Origin: Gracilibacteraceae bacterium
GTDB lineage: Bacteria > Bacillota > Desulfitobacteriia > Desulfitobacteriales > Syntrophobotulaceae
Length of the DNA: 63,357 nucleotides
Reading direction: 5' to 3'
Assembly: GCA_031266805.1 (NCBI GenBank)
Contig: JAISAH010000119.1
Coordinates: forward strand, 1 to 63,357
Shown here: piece by piece, positions 42,490 to 52,328 of the stretch
Layout: the number at the start of each line of letters is the position of its first letter
Numbering within the stretch: position 1 is the stretch's first letter
Made by a program: the position numbers and the translations under genes
Notes under the pieces: generated by a model
What the model was told of the DNA's origin: nothing
Seen by the model: only the letters and a program-made list of their open reading frames with translations
The model's database searches: none

Positions 42490-42516
42490 TTTTCCGGCGT
42501 GATTTAATGGTATACT
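42490..42516 (+). promoter_or_regulatory. Possible extended -10 promoter of the glycogen operon
   Basis: TGG then TATACT at 42511-42516 is an extended -10, with a weak T-rich -35 region at about 42490-42495. It is 56 bases before the glgP start. The stretch 42187-42571 otherwise holds only the divergent sigma-54 promoter region. Confidence 0.45.
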
Positions 42517-42571
42517 TATCATGATTCCCTAATAAGACTAAACTTACACAACTGAAACAGGGGGCGGGAAA

Positions 42572-45001
42572 ATGTTTGCCGACAAGGAAGCGTTCAAGAA
42601 AGAATATTTGGCGCAATGCGAGGAAGCAGGCGCCGATTTCGCGGAAACAGGGCCGCACGAGCGTTATACGGTCTTGGTCGAATTGCTGCGCGAGCGTCTG
42701 GGCAGATCTTGGGCGGGCGCGAATAAATCTTATACCGGCCCCGACAACAAGCAGATATACTATTTTTCCCTGGAGTTCCTGATCGGCAAACTGCTCAGTT
42801 ATTATCTGCTGAATCTCGGTATCCGCGACTTGGTGCGCGAGGGACTGAGCGACCTGGGCGTGGATCTGGACGCCCTCTGCGAGCTGGAGACGGACGCCGG
42901 TCTAGGCAACGGCGGGCTCGGCCGTCTGGCGGCCTGTTTTCTTGACTCGATGGCTTTCCTCGGAATCCCGGGGCATGGGAACGGTATTCGTTATCGCTAC
43001 GGCTTATTCCAGCAAAAAATCGTGGACGGGTTTCAGGTGGAACTGCCGGACAACTGGCTGCGGCACGGCTACCCCTGGGAGACGCGCAAACCGGACAAAT
43101 CAGTCGTCGTGCGCTTCAAAGGCGAGGTGGTCACGCGCTGGGACGACGACGGCAAAATGATTTTCGGGCGGGAAAACTGCGAAAGCGTGCTCGCCGTGCC
43201 TTATGACATACCGGTGATCAGTTACGGGCCGGACGCTCAGGTCAACACGCTCCGGCTCTGGAGCGCGGAAGCGGTGGCGGACGATTTTGATCTCGCTTCC
43301 TTTAACCGGGGCGATTACAGCAAGGCCAACCGCGCGCGCTCGGAAGCGGAAGCCATCTCTTATATCCTCTATCCGGAGGACAGCAGCGAGGCCGGCCGCG
43401 AATTGCGGCTCAAACAGGAATATTTTTTTGTGGCGGCGGGGCTGGCGTCCATCGTGCGCCGCTACCGCAAGTTTTACGGCCCGAACTGGCAGGATTTTAC
43501 GACCCATGTCGCCGTGCATATCAACGACACTCATCCGGCGCTGTGCGTGCCGGAACTGATGCGCATTTTTCTGGACGAGGAAAACCTGAATTGGGACGAC
43601 GCTTGGAACATCACGGTCAACACGATTTCCTACACCAATCACACCGTGCTGCCGGAGGCGCTGGAAAAATGGCCGGTGGAAATGTTTCGCACTTTGCTGC
43701 CGCGCATTTACATGATCGTGCAGGAGATAGACCGGCGGCACCGCCTAGAGGTGGAGATCCGTTTTCCTGGGCTGCCGGCCGAAGCCGTAATCCAGGACGG
43801 GTATCTCCTGATGGCAAATCTGGCCGTGATCGGCAGCCATTCCGTCAACGGCGTCGCGCGTCTGCATACGGAGATCTTGCGCAAGAGCGTGCTAAAAGGG
43901 CTTCACGTTATTTTCCCCTTCAAGTTTTCCAATAAAACGAACGGGGTCAGCCACCGCCGCTTCCTGCTGGAGGCGAATCCGGCGCTGGCCGGCCTGATCA
44001 CGAAGGCGATCGGCAATAAATGGATCACCGACCCGGGCGAACTCACCCGCCTAGAGGAGAGGGAAAACGACTCCGCTTTTCTGGCCGAACTGACCGAGGT
44101 CAAATACCAGAACAAACGCCGTCTGGCGGATTTCATCCGGGCGGCTTCCGGGTTCACGGCGGATCCGCGCTCGCTGTTCGACATCCATGTCAAACGCATC
44201 CACGCCTACAAAAGGCAATTGCTGAATATCCTCAAGATCATGCATTTGTACAATCGCCTGAAAAACAACCCGAACATGGATTTGAGCCCGCACACCTTTC
44301 TTTTCGCCGGCAAGGCGGCGCCCGGCTATTATTACGCCAAACAGGTCATAAAGCTCCTCAACACGGTGGCGGAAAAAATAAACGCGGACAGCGCCGTCAA
44401 AGGCCGCATCCGCATCGTTTTCCTGGAAAATTTTTCCGTATCGAACGCCCAGATCATCTATCCGGCCGCCGACGTGAGCGAGCAGATATCCACCGCCGGC
44501 AAGGAAGCCTCCGGCACCGGCAACATGAAGTTTATGATGAACGGCGCTCTGACCCTCGGCACGCTGGACGGCGCCAACGTGGAGATCCGGGACGCGGCCG
44601 GGGCGGCGAACACTTTTATTTTTGGCCTTAACGCCAGCCAGGTAATGGATTTTTATACCAAAGGCGGCTATTCCGCCTGGGAAATTTACCACAGCCAGAC
44701 CCAGACCAAGAGAGTGACGGATCAGTTGATCGACGGGACTTATTATGACGAGGGCGCGGATTTTCGGATCATTTACGACAGCTTGCTGCGTGACAACGAC
44801 GAGTATTTCGTGCTGAAAGATTTTGCGCCTTATGTGGAAGCCGCCCGGACTCTCAGCCGGCTGTTCCGCGACACCGGCGCCTGGTCCCGGATCGCTTTGC
44901 GCAATATCGCGCGTTCCGGCGTTTTTTCCAGCGACCGGACTATCCGGGAATACGCGGAAGACGTCTGGCGCATACCGGTTCCGCCTGCGGGCGAAAGCTG
45001 A
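42572..45001 (+). CDS. glgP: Glycogen/starch phosphorylase
   Basis: 809 residues, full length for GT35 phosphorylases. It phosphorolyses alpha-1,4-glucan to glucose 1-phosphate. The N-terminal region has YFSLEFLIGKLLSYYLLNLG and ELETDAGLGNGGLGRLAACF, the glucan and active-site segments. The PLP lysine is in ASGTGNMKFMMNGAL near residue 655, and the phosphate-binding RIHAYKRQLLN is near 540. It heads a six-gene operon for making and recycling glycogen. The start is preceded by GGGGGCGGG, a weak site. Composition changes sharply to G+C rich at this gene compared with the catabolic locus before it. Confidence 0.95.
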   Translation: MFADKEAFKKEYLAQCEEAGADFAETGPHERYTVLVELLRERLGRSWAGANKSYTGPDNKQIYYFSLEFLIGKLLSYYLLNLGIRDLVREGLSDLGVDLDALCELETDAGLGNGGLGRLAACFLDSMAFLGIPGHGNGIRYRYGLFQQKIVDGFQVELPDNWLRHGYPWETRKPDKSVVVRFKGEVVTRWDDDGKMIFGRENCESVLAVPYDIPVISYGPDAQVNTLRLWSAEAVADDFDLASFNRGDYSKANRARSEAEAISYILYPEDSSEAGRELRLKQEYFFVAAGLASIVRRYRKFYGPNWQDFTTHVAVHINDTHPALCVPELMRIFLDEENLNWDDAWNITVNTISYTNHTVLPEALEKWPVEMFRTLLPRIYMIVQEIDRRHRLEVEIRFPGLPAEAVIQDGYLLMANLAVIGSHSVNGVARLHTEILRKSVLKGLHVIFPFKFSNKTNGVSHRRFLLEANPALAGLITKAIGNKWITDPGELTRLEERENDSAFLAELTEVKYQNKRRLADFIRAASGFTADPRSLFDIHVKRIHAYKRQLLNILKIMHLYNRLKNNPNMDLSPHTFLFAGKAAPGYYYAKQVIKLLNTVAEKINADSAVKGRIRIVFLENFSVSNAQIIYPAADVSEQISTAGKEASGTGNMKFMMNGALTLGTLDGANVEIRDAAGAANTFIFGLNASQVMDFYTKGGYSAWEIYHSQTQTKRVTDQLIDGTYYDEGADFRIIYDSLLRDNDEYFVLKDFAPYVEAARTLSRLFRDTGAWSRIALRNIARSGVFSSDRTIREYAEDVWRIPVPPAGES

Positions 45002-45055
45002 CGCGGGCCGGTTTTAATTATAGATTGATAGACAGACAGGCAGAGGAGGTGCGGC

Positions 45056-46261
45056 ATGAAAAAGAAAGAATGGGTAGCTATGCTTCTGGCGGGAGGCCAG
45101 GGCAGCCGTTTGGGCGCGCTGACGCGATATATTGCCAAACCGGCCGTTGTTTTCGGCGGCAAATACAGGATCATCGACTTCAGTTTGAGTAATTGCGTCA
45201 ATTCCGGCATAGACACCGTGGGCGTACTGACTCAGTATAAACCTATGCTCTTAAATTCATATATCGGCACAGGCATGGCCTGGGATCTGAATGAGCCGGA
45301 CGGAGGCGTGCATGTGCTGCCGCCTTTCGTGGGCGAGGACGGGGGACGCTGGTACAAAGGCACCGCCAACGCTATTTACCAAAATTTGGATTTTATTAAC
45401 CGTTATGCTCCGGAATACGTGCTGGTCCTTTCCGGCGATCATATATATCAGATGGACTACACGCGGATGCTGGCCGCTCATAAAAAAAACGGCGCGGATG
45501 TTTCGGTTTCCGTCATGGAAGTGCCGCCGGAGGAGGCCTGCCGTTTTGGCGTCGTGAGCGTGGACGCGGGAGGGCGGATCGTCTCGTTCGCCGAAAAACC
45601 CGCCGAGCCGGAATCCAACCTCGTTTCCATGGGGATATACATTTTCAACACCCGTTTGCTGCAAAACGCGCTGGTGGCGGACGAGCAGGATAAAACCTCC
45701 GACAACGATTTCGGCAAAAACGTGATCCCGCGCCTGCTGGCTCAGGGCCGGCGTATGTGGGCTTTCCCTTACCGCGGGTATTGGCGGGATGTGGGCACAA
45801 TCGAAAGCTATTATACCGCCAACATGGAACTGCTGAGTAACGGCTCGCTTTTCGATCTGGAGGACAGCGATATCCGGATCATGACCAACAGCAATATTTT
45901 TCCGCCGCATTATATCGGCCCGGCGGCCAAAGTGCGCGGCAGCATTGTCTGCAACGGCAGCACCGTGCTGGGGGAGACGACCGGCTCCATTCTCAGCACG
46001 GAAGTGTTCGTGGACGAGGGGGCCGTCGTGCTGGATTCCATTCTCCTGCCGGGCGCGCGGGTGGAGCGGGGGGCCTGGGTGAAAAAAAGCATCATCGGCG
46101 AGCGCTCCGTCGTGGAGGCCGGCTGTTCGCTGGGCGTGCCGCGGCGCTTGGAAAACAGCGCTCAGGACAGTAATATCATCGTCATCGCGGAGCAGAACAT
46201 CGTGCCCGCCAATTCCGTCATCGAGGAAGGGCGCACGGTTTTCTACCACCTGGCGGTTTGA
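45056..46261 (+). CDS. glgC: Glucose-1-phosphate adenylyltransferase, catalytic subunit
   Basis: 401 residues. [15 protein letters not shown] gives the nucleotide-binding loop, [20 protein letters not shown] the conserved lysine region, and [15 protein letters not shown] the catalytic aspartate segment. VVSFAEKP and [12 protein letters not shown] also match. The C-terminal left-handed beta helix is present. It makes ADP-glucose from glucose 1-phosphate and ATP, the committed step of glycogen synthesis. The start has a strong AGGAGGTG site, and glgD follows after 15 bases, as in Bacillus and Clostridium. Confidence 0.95.
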   Translation: MKKKEWVAMLLAGGQGSRLGALTRYIAKPAVVFGGKYRIIDFSLSNCVNSGIDTVGVLTQYKPMLLNSYIGTGMAWDLNEPDGGVHVLPPFVGEDGGRWYKGTANAIYQNLDFINRYAPEYVLVLSGDHIYQMDYTRMLAAHKKNGADVSVSVMEVPPEEACRFGVVSVDAGGRIVSFAEKPAEPESNLVSMGIYIFNTRLLQNALVADEQDKTSDNDFGKNVIPRLLAQGRRMWAFPYRGYWRDVGTIESYYTANMELLSNGSLFDLEDSDIRIMTNSNIFPPHYIGPAAKVRGSIVCNGSTVLGETTGSILSTEVFVDEGAVVLDSILLPGARVERGAWVKKSIIGERSVVEAGCSLGVPRRLENSAQDSNIIVIAEQNIVPANSVIEEGRTVFYHLAV

Positions 46262-46276
46262 AGAAGGTGAAAAAAT

Positions 46277-47398
46277 ATGCCACAGGCCATGGGTCTTATC
46301 ACGACCAATCAAATCATCAATCTCGGCAAACTGACGGCTGACCGCCCTGTCGCCGCGGTGCCTTTCGCCGCGCGCTACCGCCTGCTGGATTTTGCGCTTT
46401 CCAATCTCGTAAATTCCGACGTGCGCACGGTCGGCGTCATAACGCCTTACCATTACCGCTCCATCATGGATCATCTCGGCGCCGGGCGGGAGTGGTTTCT
46501 CGACCGCAAGGTGGGCGGACTCTTTATCCTGCCCGGTTCCAATTACGGCATGAAAAGCATGAACGCCAAATTTCTGCTGAAAGATCTGTTGAAAAACGTC
46601 GCCTATCTCAAGCACGGGCGGGAAAGAGACGTTATCGTCAGCAGCGCGAATCAGGTGTTCACTCTCAATTACCGCGGCGCGCTGGAAGCGCACGAAGAAA
46701 ACGAATCCGACCTCACGATGTTCTATCGGGAGGAAGAACGCGCGCTGCGCGGGCGGCGGGACAACAGTTTTTTCATCCGTCTGGGGGAAGGGGACCGGGT
46801 CCAGGCCCTCGTGCCGGCCGCCGCTCTGACCGCTCGGGAGGCGCGCCGCCTTTTCCTCGATACGTTCATCATTCGCCGGCAGCTCCTGCTGGATATACTC
46901 GAGTGGTATAAGACGATGGAATACAGCGATCTGCAGGATATCATCGCCGAAAACGCCAACAGCTGGCAGATGCGGGCCGTGCCTTTCCGCGGTTATTTGA
47001 AACGGGTGGAGACTATTGAGGATTATTTCAGCGGCAGCATGGATTTTTTGCGCGCCGATGTGCGGCGGGAACTGTTCGGGAAAGAAAACAGGATCCACAC
47101 AAAAGTAAAAGATAATATGCCGGCTTATTACGGCGTCCATTCCAGCGTCACGAACTCGCTCGTGGCGAGCGGCTGCCGGATAGAAGGCACGGTGGAAAAC
47201 AGTATTTTGTTTCGCAAGGTGAACGTGGCCAAAGGGGCTATCGTTCGCGGCAGCGTCATAATGCAGGGCTGCGTTATTGACCGGGATTGTCTGGTGGAGC
47301 ATGTGGTTTGCGACAAATTCGCGCGCGTCGAGCGGGGCGCCTTGCTGAAAGGCCGCCTGAGCGCCCCTTCCATCGTGGGAAAAGAGTGCGTCGTATGA
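46277..47398 (+). CDS. glgD: GlgD, regulatory paralogue of ADP-glucose pyrophosphorylase
   Basis: 373 residues, homologous to GlgC but with the catalytic loop lost: the N-terminus reads AMGLITTNQIINLGKLT in place of GGxGSRLGxLT, and the catalytic DHIY-D segment is replaced by SSANQVFTLNY. GlgD associates with GlgC in Firmicutes and raises its activity. The rest of the fold, including AAVPFAARYRLLDFALSN and the C-terminal beta-helix repeats, is kept. It lies between glgC and glgA. Confidence 0.9.
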   Translation: MPQAMGLITTNQIINLGKLTADRPVAAVPFAARYRLLDFALSNLVNSDVRTVGVITPYHYRSIMDHLGAGREWFLDRKVGGLFILPGSNYGMKSMNAKFLLKDLLKNVAYLKHGRERDVIVSSANQVFTLNYRGALEAHEENESDLTMFYREEERALRGRRDNSFFIRLGEGDRVQALVPAAALTAREARRLFLDTFIIRRQLLLDILEWYKTMEYSDLQDIIAENANSWQMRAVPFRGYLKRVETIEDYFSGSMDFLRADVRRELFGKENRIHTKVKDNMPAYYGVHSSVTNSLVASGCRIEGTVENSILFRKVNVAKGAIVRGSVIMQGCVIDRDCLVEHVVCDKFARVERGALLKGRLSAPSIVGKECVV

Positions 47399-47439
47399 CC
47401 GGAAAGAAGATCAGGAGACCAAAGAAAGGGGTGTCAGCG

Positions 47440-48885
47440 ATGAAGGTGCTGTTCGCTATTTTTGAAGCGGAACCGTTCGCCAAAAGCGGCGGCTTAGGCG
47501 ACGTGGGCGGGGCGCTGCCGGGCTATCTGCAGGAAGCCGGCTGCCAGACGCGGGTCATCATGCCGAAATACGCGGGAATTCCGCAGGTTTATCAGGATAA
47601 AATGCGCAGCGTAGCGCGCTGCAAGGTGGATGTGGGTTGGCGCCGGCAGTATTGCGGGTTGGAAGAACTGGAACTCGACGGGGTCCGCTATTATTTTATT
47701 GATAATGAATATTATTTTAAACGGGACGGTTTTTACGGGTATTATGACGACGGGGAACGGATGGCGTTTTTTGCCCGCGCCGTGCTGGAGTGCATCCGCT
47801 TCATGCATAATTTCAAACCGGACGTTATCCACGCCAACGACTGGCATACGGCGCTCATTCCGGTGCTGCTGCGGGAGATCTGCGGCAGTCAGCCGTTTTA
47901 CTACGAGATAAAATCGGTGTTCACGATCCACAACCTGAAATACCAAGGGGTTTACAATCTGTCCGTCATGGACAATCTTCTGGGGCTGGCCGGACATTCG
48001 GCGCCTTATGAAAAAATGGGTTTTGACGGCGGGGTGAATTTCCTCAAGGGGGCGCTGCTCTACAGTGACGCCGTGACCACGGTCAGCCCGACTTACGCGC
48101 AGGAGATCCAGCACGCCTATTACGGCGAGGGTCTGGACGCCGTTCTGCGGGCCCGTTCCGGCAGTTTGCGCGGGATTTTGAACGGGCTGGACTACGACCT
48201 GTATGACCCGGAAACCGACCGGGCTTTATTCGCCAATTACAGCAGCGCGAACTGGACCAATAAAAAAGTGAATAAGCGGCGCCTGCAGGAAATGCTGGAG
48301 CTGCCCGCGCGCGGCGACGTACCGCTCGTGACCATGGTGACGCGCCTGACCGAGCAGAAAGGCATGGACCTGTTTTTCCATATCGCCGACGAACTGCTGT
48401 CGACCGAAGACGTGCAGCTCGTGGTGGTAGGCGCCGGCGAATGGGAGTACGAGCAGAATTTGCGCGCGCTGGCCTCGCGCTATCCGGGCCGGGTCGCCGC
48501 CTGCGTCACTTTTGACAACGATTTGGCGATGAAGGTTTACGCGGCGGGCGATATGCTGCTCATGCCCTCCCGCTTCGAGCCCTGCGGCGTGACGCAGATG
48601 ATCGCCATGCGCTACGGCAACGTACCGGTGGTGCGCGAGACCGGCGGGCTGAAAGACACGGTGCAGCCGTTTGACGAACACAGCAAGACGGGCACGGGCT
48701 TCGGGTTTGCCAATTACAACGCGCATGAACTGCTGTTCACGGTGAAAAACGCTTTGCGGCTTTACCGGGAGGACGGGCAGACCTGGGAAAAACTCCGGCG
48801 TCGCGTCGCGGAGCAGAGGTTCAGCTGGCGGGAAGCGGCGCAGAATTACGCCAGACTTTATGAAAAAATCGGAGCGAGAGTATGA
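47440..48885 (+). CDS. glgA: Glycogen synthase (GT5)
   Basis: 481 residues from the ATG at 47440, which begins with the family MKVLFAIFEAEPFAKSGGLGDV containing the KxGGLGDV ADP-glucose-binding motif. A longer in-frame start overlapping glgD has no homology. DVIHANDWHTALIPVLLR, TIHNLKYQGVY and the C-terminal PSRFEPCGVTQMIAMRYG with the catalytic glutamate are all present. It transfers glucose from ADP-glucose to the growing alpha-1,4 chain. It ends with an ATGA overlap with the GH13-GH77 gene. No branching enzyme glgB is seen in the window. Confidence 0.95.
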   Translation: MKVLFAIFEAEPFAKSGGLGDVGGALPGYLQEAGCQTRVIMPKYAGIPQVYQDKMRSVARCKVDVGWRRQYCGLEELELDGVRYYFIDNEYYFKRDGFYGYYDDGERMAFFARAVLECIRFMHNFKPDVIHANDWHTALIPVLLREICGSQPFYYEIKSVFTIHNLKYQGVYNLSVMDNLLGLAGHSAPYEKMGFDGGVNFLKGALLYSDAVTTVSPTYAQEIQHAYYGEGLDAVLRARSGSLRGILNGLDYDLYDPETDRALFANYSSANWTNKKVNKRRLQEMLELPARGDVPLVTMVTRLTEQKGMDLFFHIADELLSTEDVQLVVVGAGEWEYEQNLRALASRYPGRVAACVTFDNDLAMKVYAAGDMLLMPSRFEPCGVTQMIAMRYGNVPVVRETGGLKDTVQPFDEHSKTGTGFGFANYNAHELLFTVKNALRLYREDGQTWEKLRRRVAEQRFSWREAAQNYARLYEKIGARV

Positions 48886-51800
48886 GTGAAGGATTGCGCC
48901 TCTATCACAATTCCCATCTGGCGGAATGGCGCGAGCCCCACGGAGCGCTGCCCTGCGGCGCCCCGTTCCGGCTGGCGCTGGATATCCGCGGCGCGCTGGG
49001 TCTGGAATTGAAAGGGGTGCTGCGGCTTTGGCGGGACGGCAGCGGCGAAACGCTGATCAATTTGACTGAGGAGGAAGGCCCGCCGGGCGTGCGGCGTTTG
49101 GTGGCGGAAAGCGCGGCGCCGGCCGAGCCGTGTCTCCTGTGGTATTATTTTTGGCTGCAGGGGCTGGGCGGCCGCATAATTTACGGCTGCCCGGCCGACC
49201 GTCTCGGCGGCGAGGGCAGGGTGTGGGCCGCGGATCCGCCGTCCTGGCAGATCACCGTTTACCGGCCGGCGCCGGCGCCGGCCTGGTGGAAAAACGGCGT
49301 CGCCTATCAGATTTTTGTGGACCGGTTTTACCGCGGCGCGAACTGGGGAGAGCGGGAGGAGGCGGCGCTCCGCCGCCGGCCGGAGCGCCGGGGGCCGCGG
49401 CGGCTTTTGCATTTGGACTGGAACGACACGCCTTTTTACCCGCGCGACCCGCAGGGGCGAATCACGCGCTGGCCTTTTTTCGGCGGCACCTTAGCGGGCG
49501 TGCGGGAGAAACTGCCCTACCTGAAAGAACTCGGCGTGAACGTGCTGTATCTGAATCCGATTTTTTTGGGCGCGAGCAATCATAAATATGATACGGCGGA
49601 CTATTATAAGATCGACCCCGGTTTTGGCGGGGAGGAAGCCTTCGCGCAGCTGCTGGCGGCCGCGGAGCGCGAAGGCGTGGCGGTCATCCTCGACGGCGTT
49701 TTCAATCACACGGGCCGGGACAGCGTCTATTTTGACGGGTACGGTAATTATGGCTCCCAGGGAGCGGCGGCGGCGGATTCGCCTTATCACGACTGGTTTC
49801 GCTGGAAAGAGGACGGCGGCTATGAGTGCTGGTGGGGGATCGACGACCTGCCCAATGTAGATGAAATGCGCCCGGAATTTCAGGATTTCGTCTGGCGCGG
49901 TCAGGATAGCGTGGTGCGCCACTGGATGCGGACCGGGGTCCGCGGTTTTCGCCTCGATGTGGCGGATGAGCTGCCGGATGATTTTATCAAAGGGATCCGT
50001 CAGGCGGTAAAAGAGACTGACCCGGAGGGCGTGGTCGTCGGCGAGGTATGGGAAGACGCTTCCAACAAGGTGAGTTACGGCGCGCGGCGCGCGTATTTTG
50101 CCGGGGACGAGCTGGACGCGACGATGAATTACCCGTTCCGCGAGCTGTTTCTTGGGTACGTTCTGGGCGCCGTCACGGCGGAACTGCTGCACCGGCGGAT
50201 CCTCAGCCTGTATGAAAATTATCCGCGGGAGAATTTCTACGCGGCGATGAATTTGTTCGGCAGCCACGACCGGGAGCGGCTGCTGACTATTTTGGGAGGC
50301 GCGGATACGGACGCGCTGGCCGCCGAGGAAAAAGAATTTTTCCGGCTGGACGGCCAGCGGCGGGAACTCGCCCTGCGCCGGCTGCGTCTGCTCGTGCCCG
50401 TGCAGATGACTTTTCCCGGCGTGCCCTGCGTTTACTACGGGGACGAGGCGGGAATGGAGGGGCTGGACGACCCCTATAACCGCGGCCCGTTTCCCTGGGG
50501 GCGGGAAGAAGCGGGACTTGGCGAGTTTTACCGGCGCCTGATCAGCTGGCGGCGGGAATATGACGTGCTGGTGGAGGGCGATTTCTGCCCGCGTGTTTGG
50601 CCGAACGGCGTTTACGGCTATTCGCGCGGCGATGAGAGCGGCCGGATCTATGTGGCGCTCAACCCGGACGCGCAAAACTTTAAGTCCGTAGATCTGTGGG
50701 AAGACGAGCGGGAGGGCTGCTATCCGGAGCTGATGAGCGGAGAGCTGCAGCCGCTGACCGCTTCCCCCGGTCAGGCTCCGGTTATGATTTGCCCGCTGGA
50801 GCCGCTGACGGCAAAAGTATATTACCGGCCGGCGGCGGGACCGCTGCCGGAACCCGCGGCCGGCCCCCGGCAGGCCGGCGTGCTCTGTCATATCACCTCG
50901 CTCCCTTCCCCGTGGGGCGTGGGCGATCTGGGGGCCGGGGCCAGGGAATTCGTTGATTTTCTTGCCGCCGGCGGGCAGAGCATCTGGCAAATTTTACCAA
51001 TAAATCCGCCGGGGCGGGGAGATTCGCCGTATATGCCGCTATCCGCTTTCGCCGGCCACGAATTGCTCCTGGATTTGGAGCAGTTGGCTGACCAGGGACT
51101 ATTGGGCCCGGAATACGCAGAGGTGAAAAAAGGGCTGGGGGAACTCGATCAGTCTTCGCGGGCGGAATTTGCGCGGGCGGCTTTGCGCAAACAGCATTTT
51201 TACCGGGAGGCTTTTGCGCGATTTGACCGGACGGCGCCTGATTTTACGGCTTTTTGCCGGGCGGAGGACGCTTGGCTGGCGGACTACTGCCTGTTTTGCG
51301 CTTTGCGGGACCATATGGAGGAAACGGACTGGCGGCTGTGGCCGGCGCCCTTGCGGGAGCGGGACGCGGAGGCGCTGGAGGCGGCGCGCGCCCAGCTGGC
51401 CGAAGAGACGAAGTATTACGCTTTTTTGCAGTATGAGTTCGCGCGGCAGTGGGAGTCGCTGAGGCGGTACGCCCGGAAACGCGGCGTGGCTGTGTGGGGC
51501 GACATGCCGATGTATGTGGCGGCGGAGAGCTGTGACGTCTGGCGGCGGCGGGAACTTTTCCGCTTGGATGAGGAAGCCGGGGTGCCGGCGGATGATTACG
51601 CCTCAGACGGCCAGAACTGGGAGATGCCGGTTTATGACTGGGACGCGGCGGCCGCGGAGGATTATGCCTGGTGGATCGCCCGGTTGCGGCACAGTCTGCG
51701 CCAGGCGGATAAACTGCGGCTCGACCATTTTCGCGGCTTTGAGGCCTATTGGAGCAAGAAAAAAGGCGCGGCGAAAGGCTATTGGCATAAAGGGCCGGGC

Positions 51801-52328
51801 CGCCGGTTTTTTGAAGCCGTGCGGCGGGAACTGGGCGCCATGCCGTTTTTCGCGGAGGATCTCGGCTATATCACGCCGGAAGTGCGCGCCCTGAAAGCTC
51901 TTTTCGGGTTGCCCGGCGTCAAGGTGCTGCAGTTTTCGGCTTGGGAAACTTTGCAGAAAGATATGGCGGCGGCGGACGCCTATAATGTTTTCTATACGGG
52001 AACGCATGATAACCAAACCCTTGTCAGCTGGTGCGCGGCGGAAGCGGCGGCGCTGGGCGAGCTAGGCGGGGATGAGGAAGAACGGCTGCGGTTCTGTTTT
52101 CGCGTCGTCGCGCGCCTGTATGCCGGAGGCGCTCGCTGGGTGATCTTGCCCCTGCAGGATGTTCTCGGGCTGGACGACGCCTGCCGCATGAACACGCCGG
52201 GCGGGGCGGAAGGCCATTGGAACTGGCGGGCGGAAGCGCAGCAACTGTCGGAAGAGGCGGCGCTCTGGCTGCGGGAGTTGGCCGCGCGGCACGGCCGTCT
52301 CTCGGTTGAGGAAGGGATAATGACATGA
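48882..52328 (+). CDS. Fused GH13 neopullulanase-type amylase and GH77 4-alpha-glucanotransferase
   Basis: 1148 residues carrying two enzymes. An N-terminal starch-binding-like domain (about 1-130) is followed by a GH13 barrel (135-650): YDTADYYKIDPGFG, VILDGVFNHTGRD, the nucleophile in GFRLDVADELP, the acid/base in GEVWEDAS and the third acid in FGSHDRERLL. From about 663 the GH77 (MalQ) domain begins (ITSLPSPWGVGDLG, LPINPPGRGDSPYMPLSAF), with DHFRGFEAYW and FFAEDLGYITPEV supplying catalytic acids. It probably hydrolyses or debranches glycogen-derived oligosaccharides and re-lengthens them for GlgP. The two activities are normally separate proteins. It overlaps glgA and pgi by four bases each. 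Confidence 0.9.
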   Translation: MSEGLRLYHNSHLAEWREPHGALPCGAPFRLALDIRGALGLELKGVLRLWRDGSGETLINLTEEEGPPGVRRLVAESAAPAEPCLLWYYFWLQGLGGRIIYGCPADRLGGEGRVWAADPPSWQITVYRPAPAPAWWKNGVAYQIFVDRFYRGANWGEREEAALRRRPERRGPRRLLHLDWNDTPFYPRDPQGRITRWPFFGGTLAGVREKLPYLKELGVNVLYLNPIFLGASNHKYDTADYYKIDPGFGGEEAFAQLLAAAEREGVAVILDGVFNHTGRDSVYFDGYGNYGSQGAAAADSPYHDWFRWKEDGGYECWWGIDDLPNVDEMRPEFQDFVWRGQDSVVRHWMRTGVRGFRLDVADELPDDFIKGIRQAVKETDPEGVVVGEVWEDASNKVSYGARRAYFAGDELDATMNYPFRELFLGYVLGAVTAELLHRRILSLYENYPRENFYAAMNLFGSHDRERLLTILGGADTDALAAEEKEFFRLDGQRRELALRRLRLLVPVQMTFPGVPCVYYGDEAGMEGLDDPYNRGPFPWGREEAGLGEFYRRLISWRREYDVLVEGDFCPRVWPNGVYGYSRGDESGRIYVALNPDAQNFKSVDLWEDEREGCYPELMSGELQPLTASPGQAPVMICPLEPLTAKVYYRPAAGPLPEPAAGPRQAGVLCHITSLPSPWGVGDLGAGAREFVDFLAAGGQSIWQILPINPPGRGDSPYMPLSAFAGHELLLDLEQLADQGLLGPEYAEVKKGLGELDQSSRAEFARAALRKQHFYREAFARFDRTAPDFTAFCRAEDAWLADYCLFCALRDHMEETDWRLWPAPLRERDAEALEAARAQLAEETKYYAFLQYEFARQWESLRRYARKRGVAVWGDMPMYVAAESCDVWRRRELFRLDEEAGVPADDYASDGQNWEMPVYDWDAAAAEDYAWWIARLRHSLRQADKLRLDHFRGFEAYWSKKKGAAKGYWHKGPGRRFFEAVRRELGAMPFFAEDLGYITPEVRALKALFGLPGVKVLQFSAWETLQKDMAAADAYNVFYTGTHDNQTLVSWCAAEAAALGELGGDEEERLRFCFRVVARLYAGGARWVILPLQDVLGLDDACRMNTPGGAEGHWNWRAEAQQLSEEAALWLRELAARHGRLSVEEGIMT

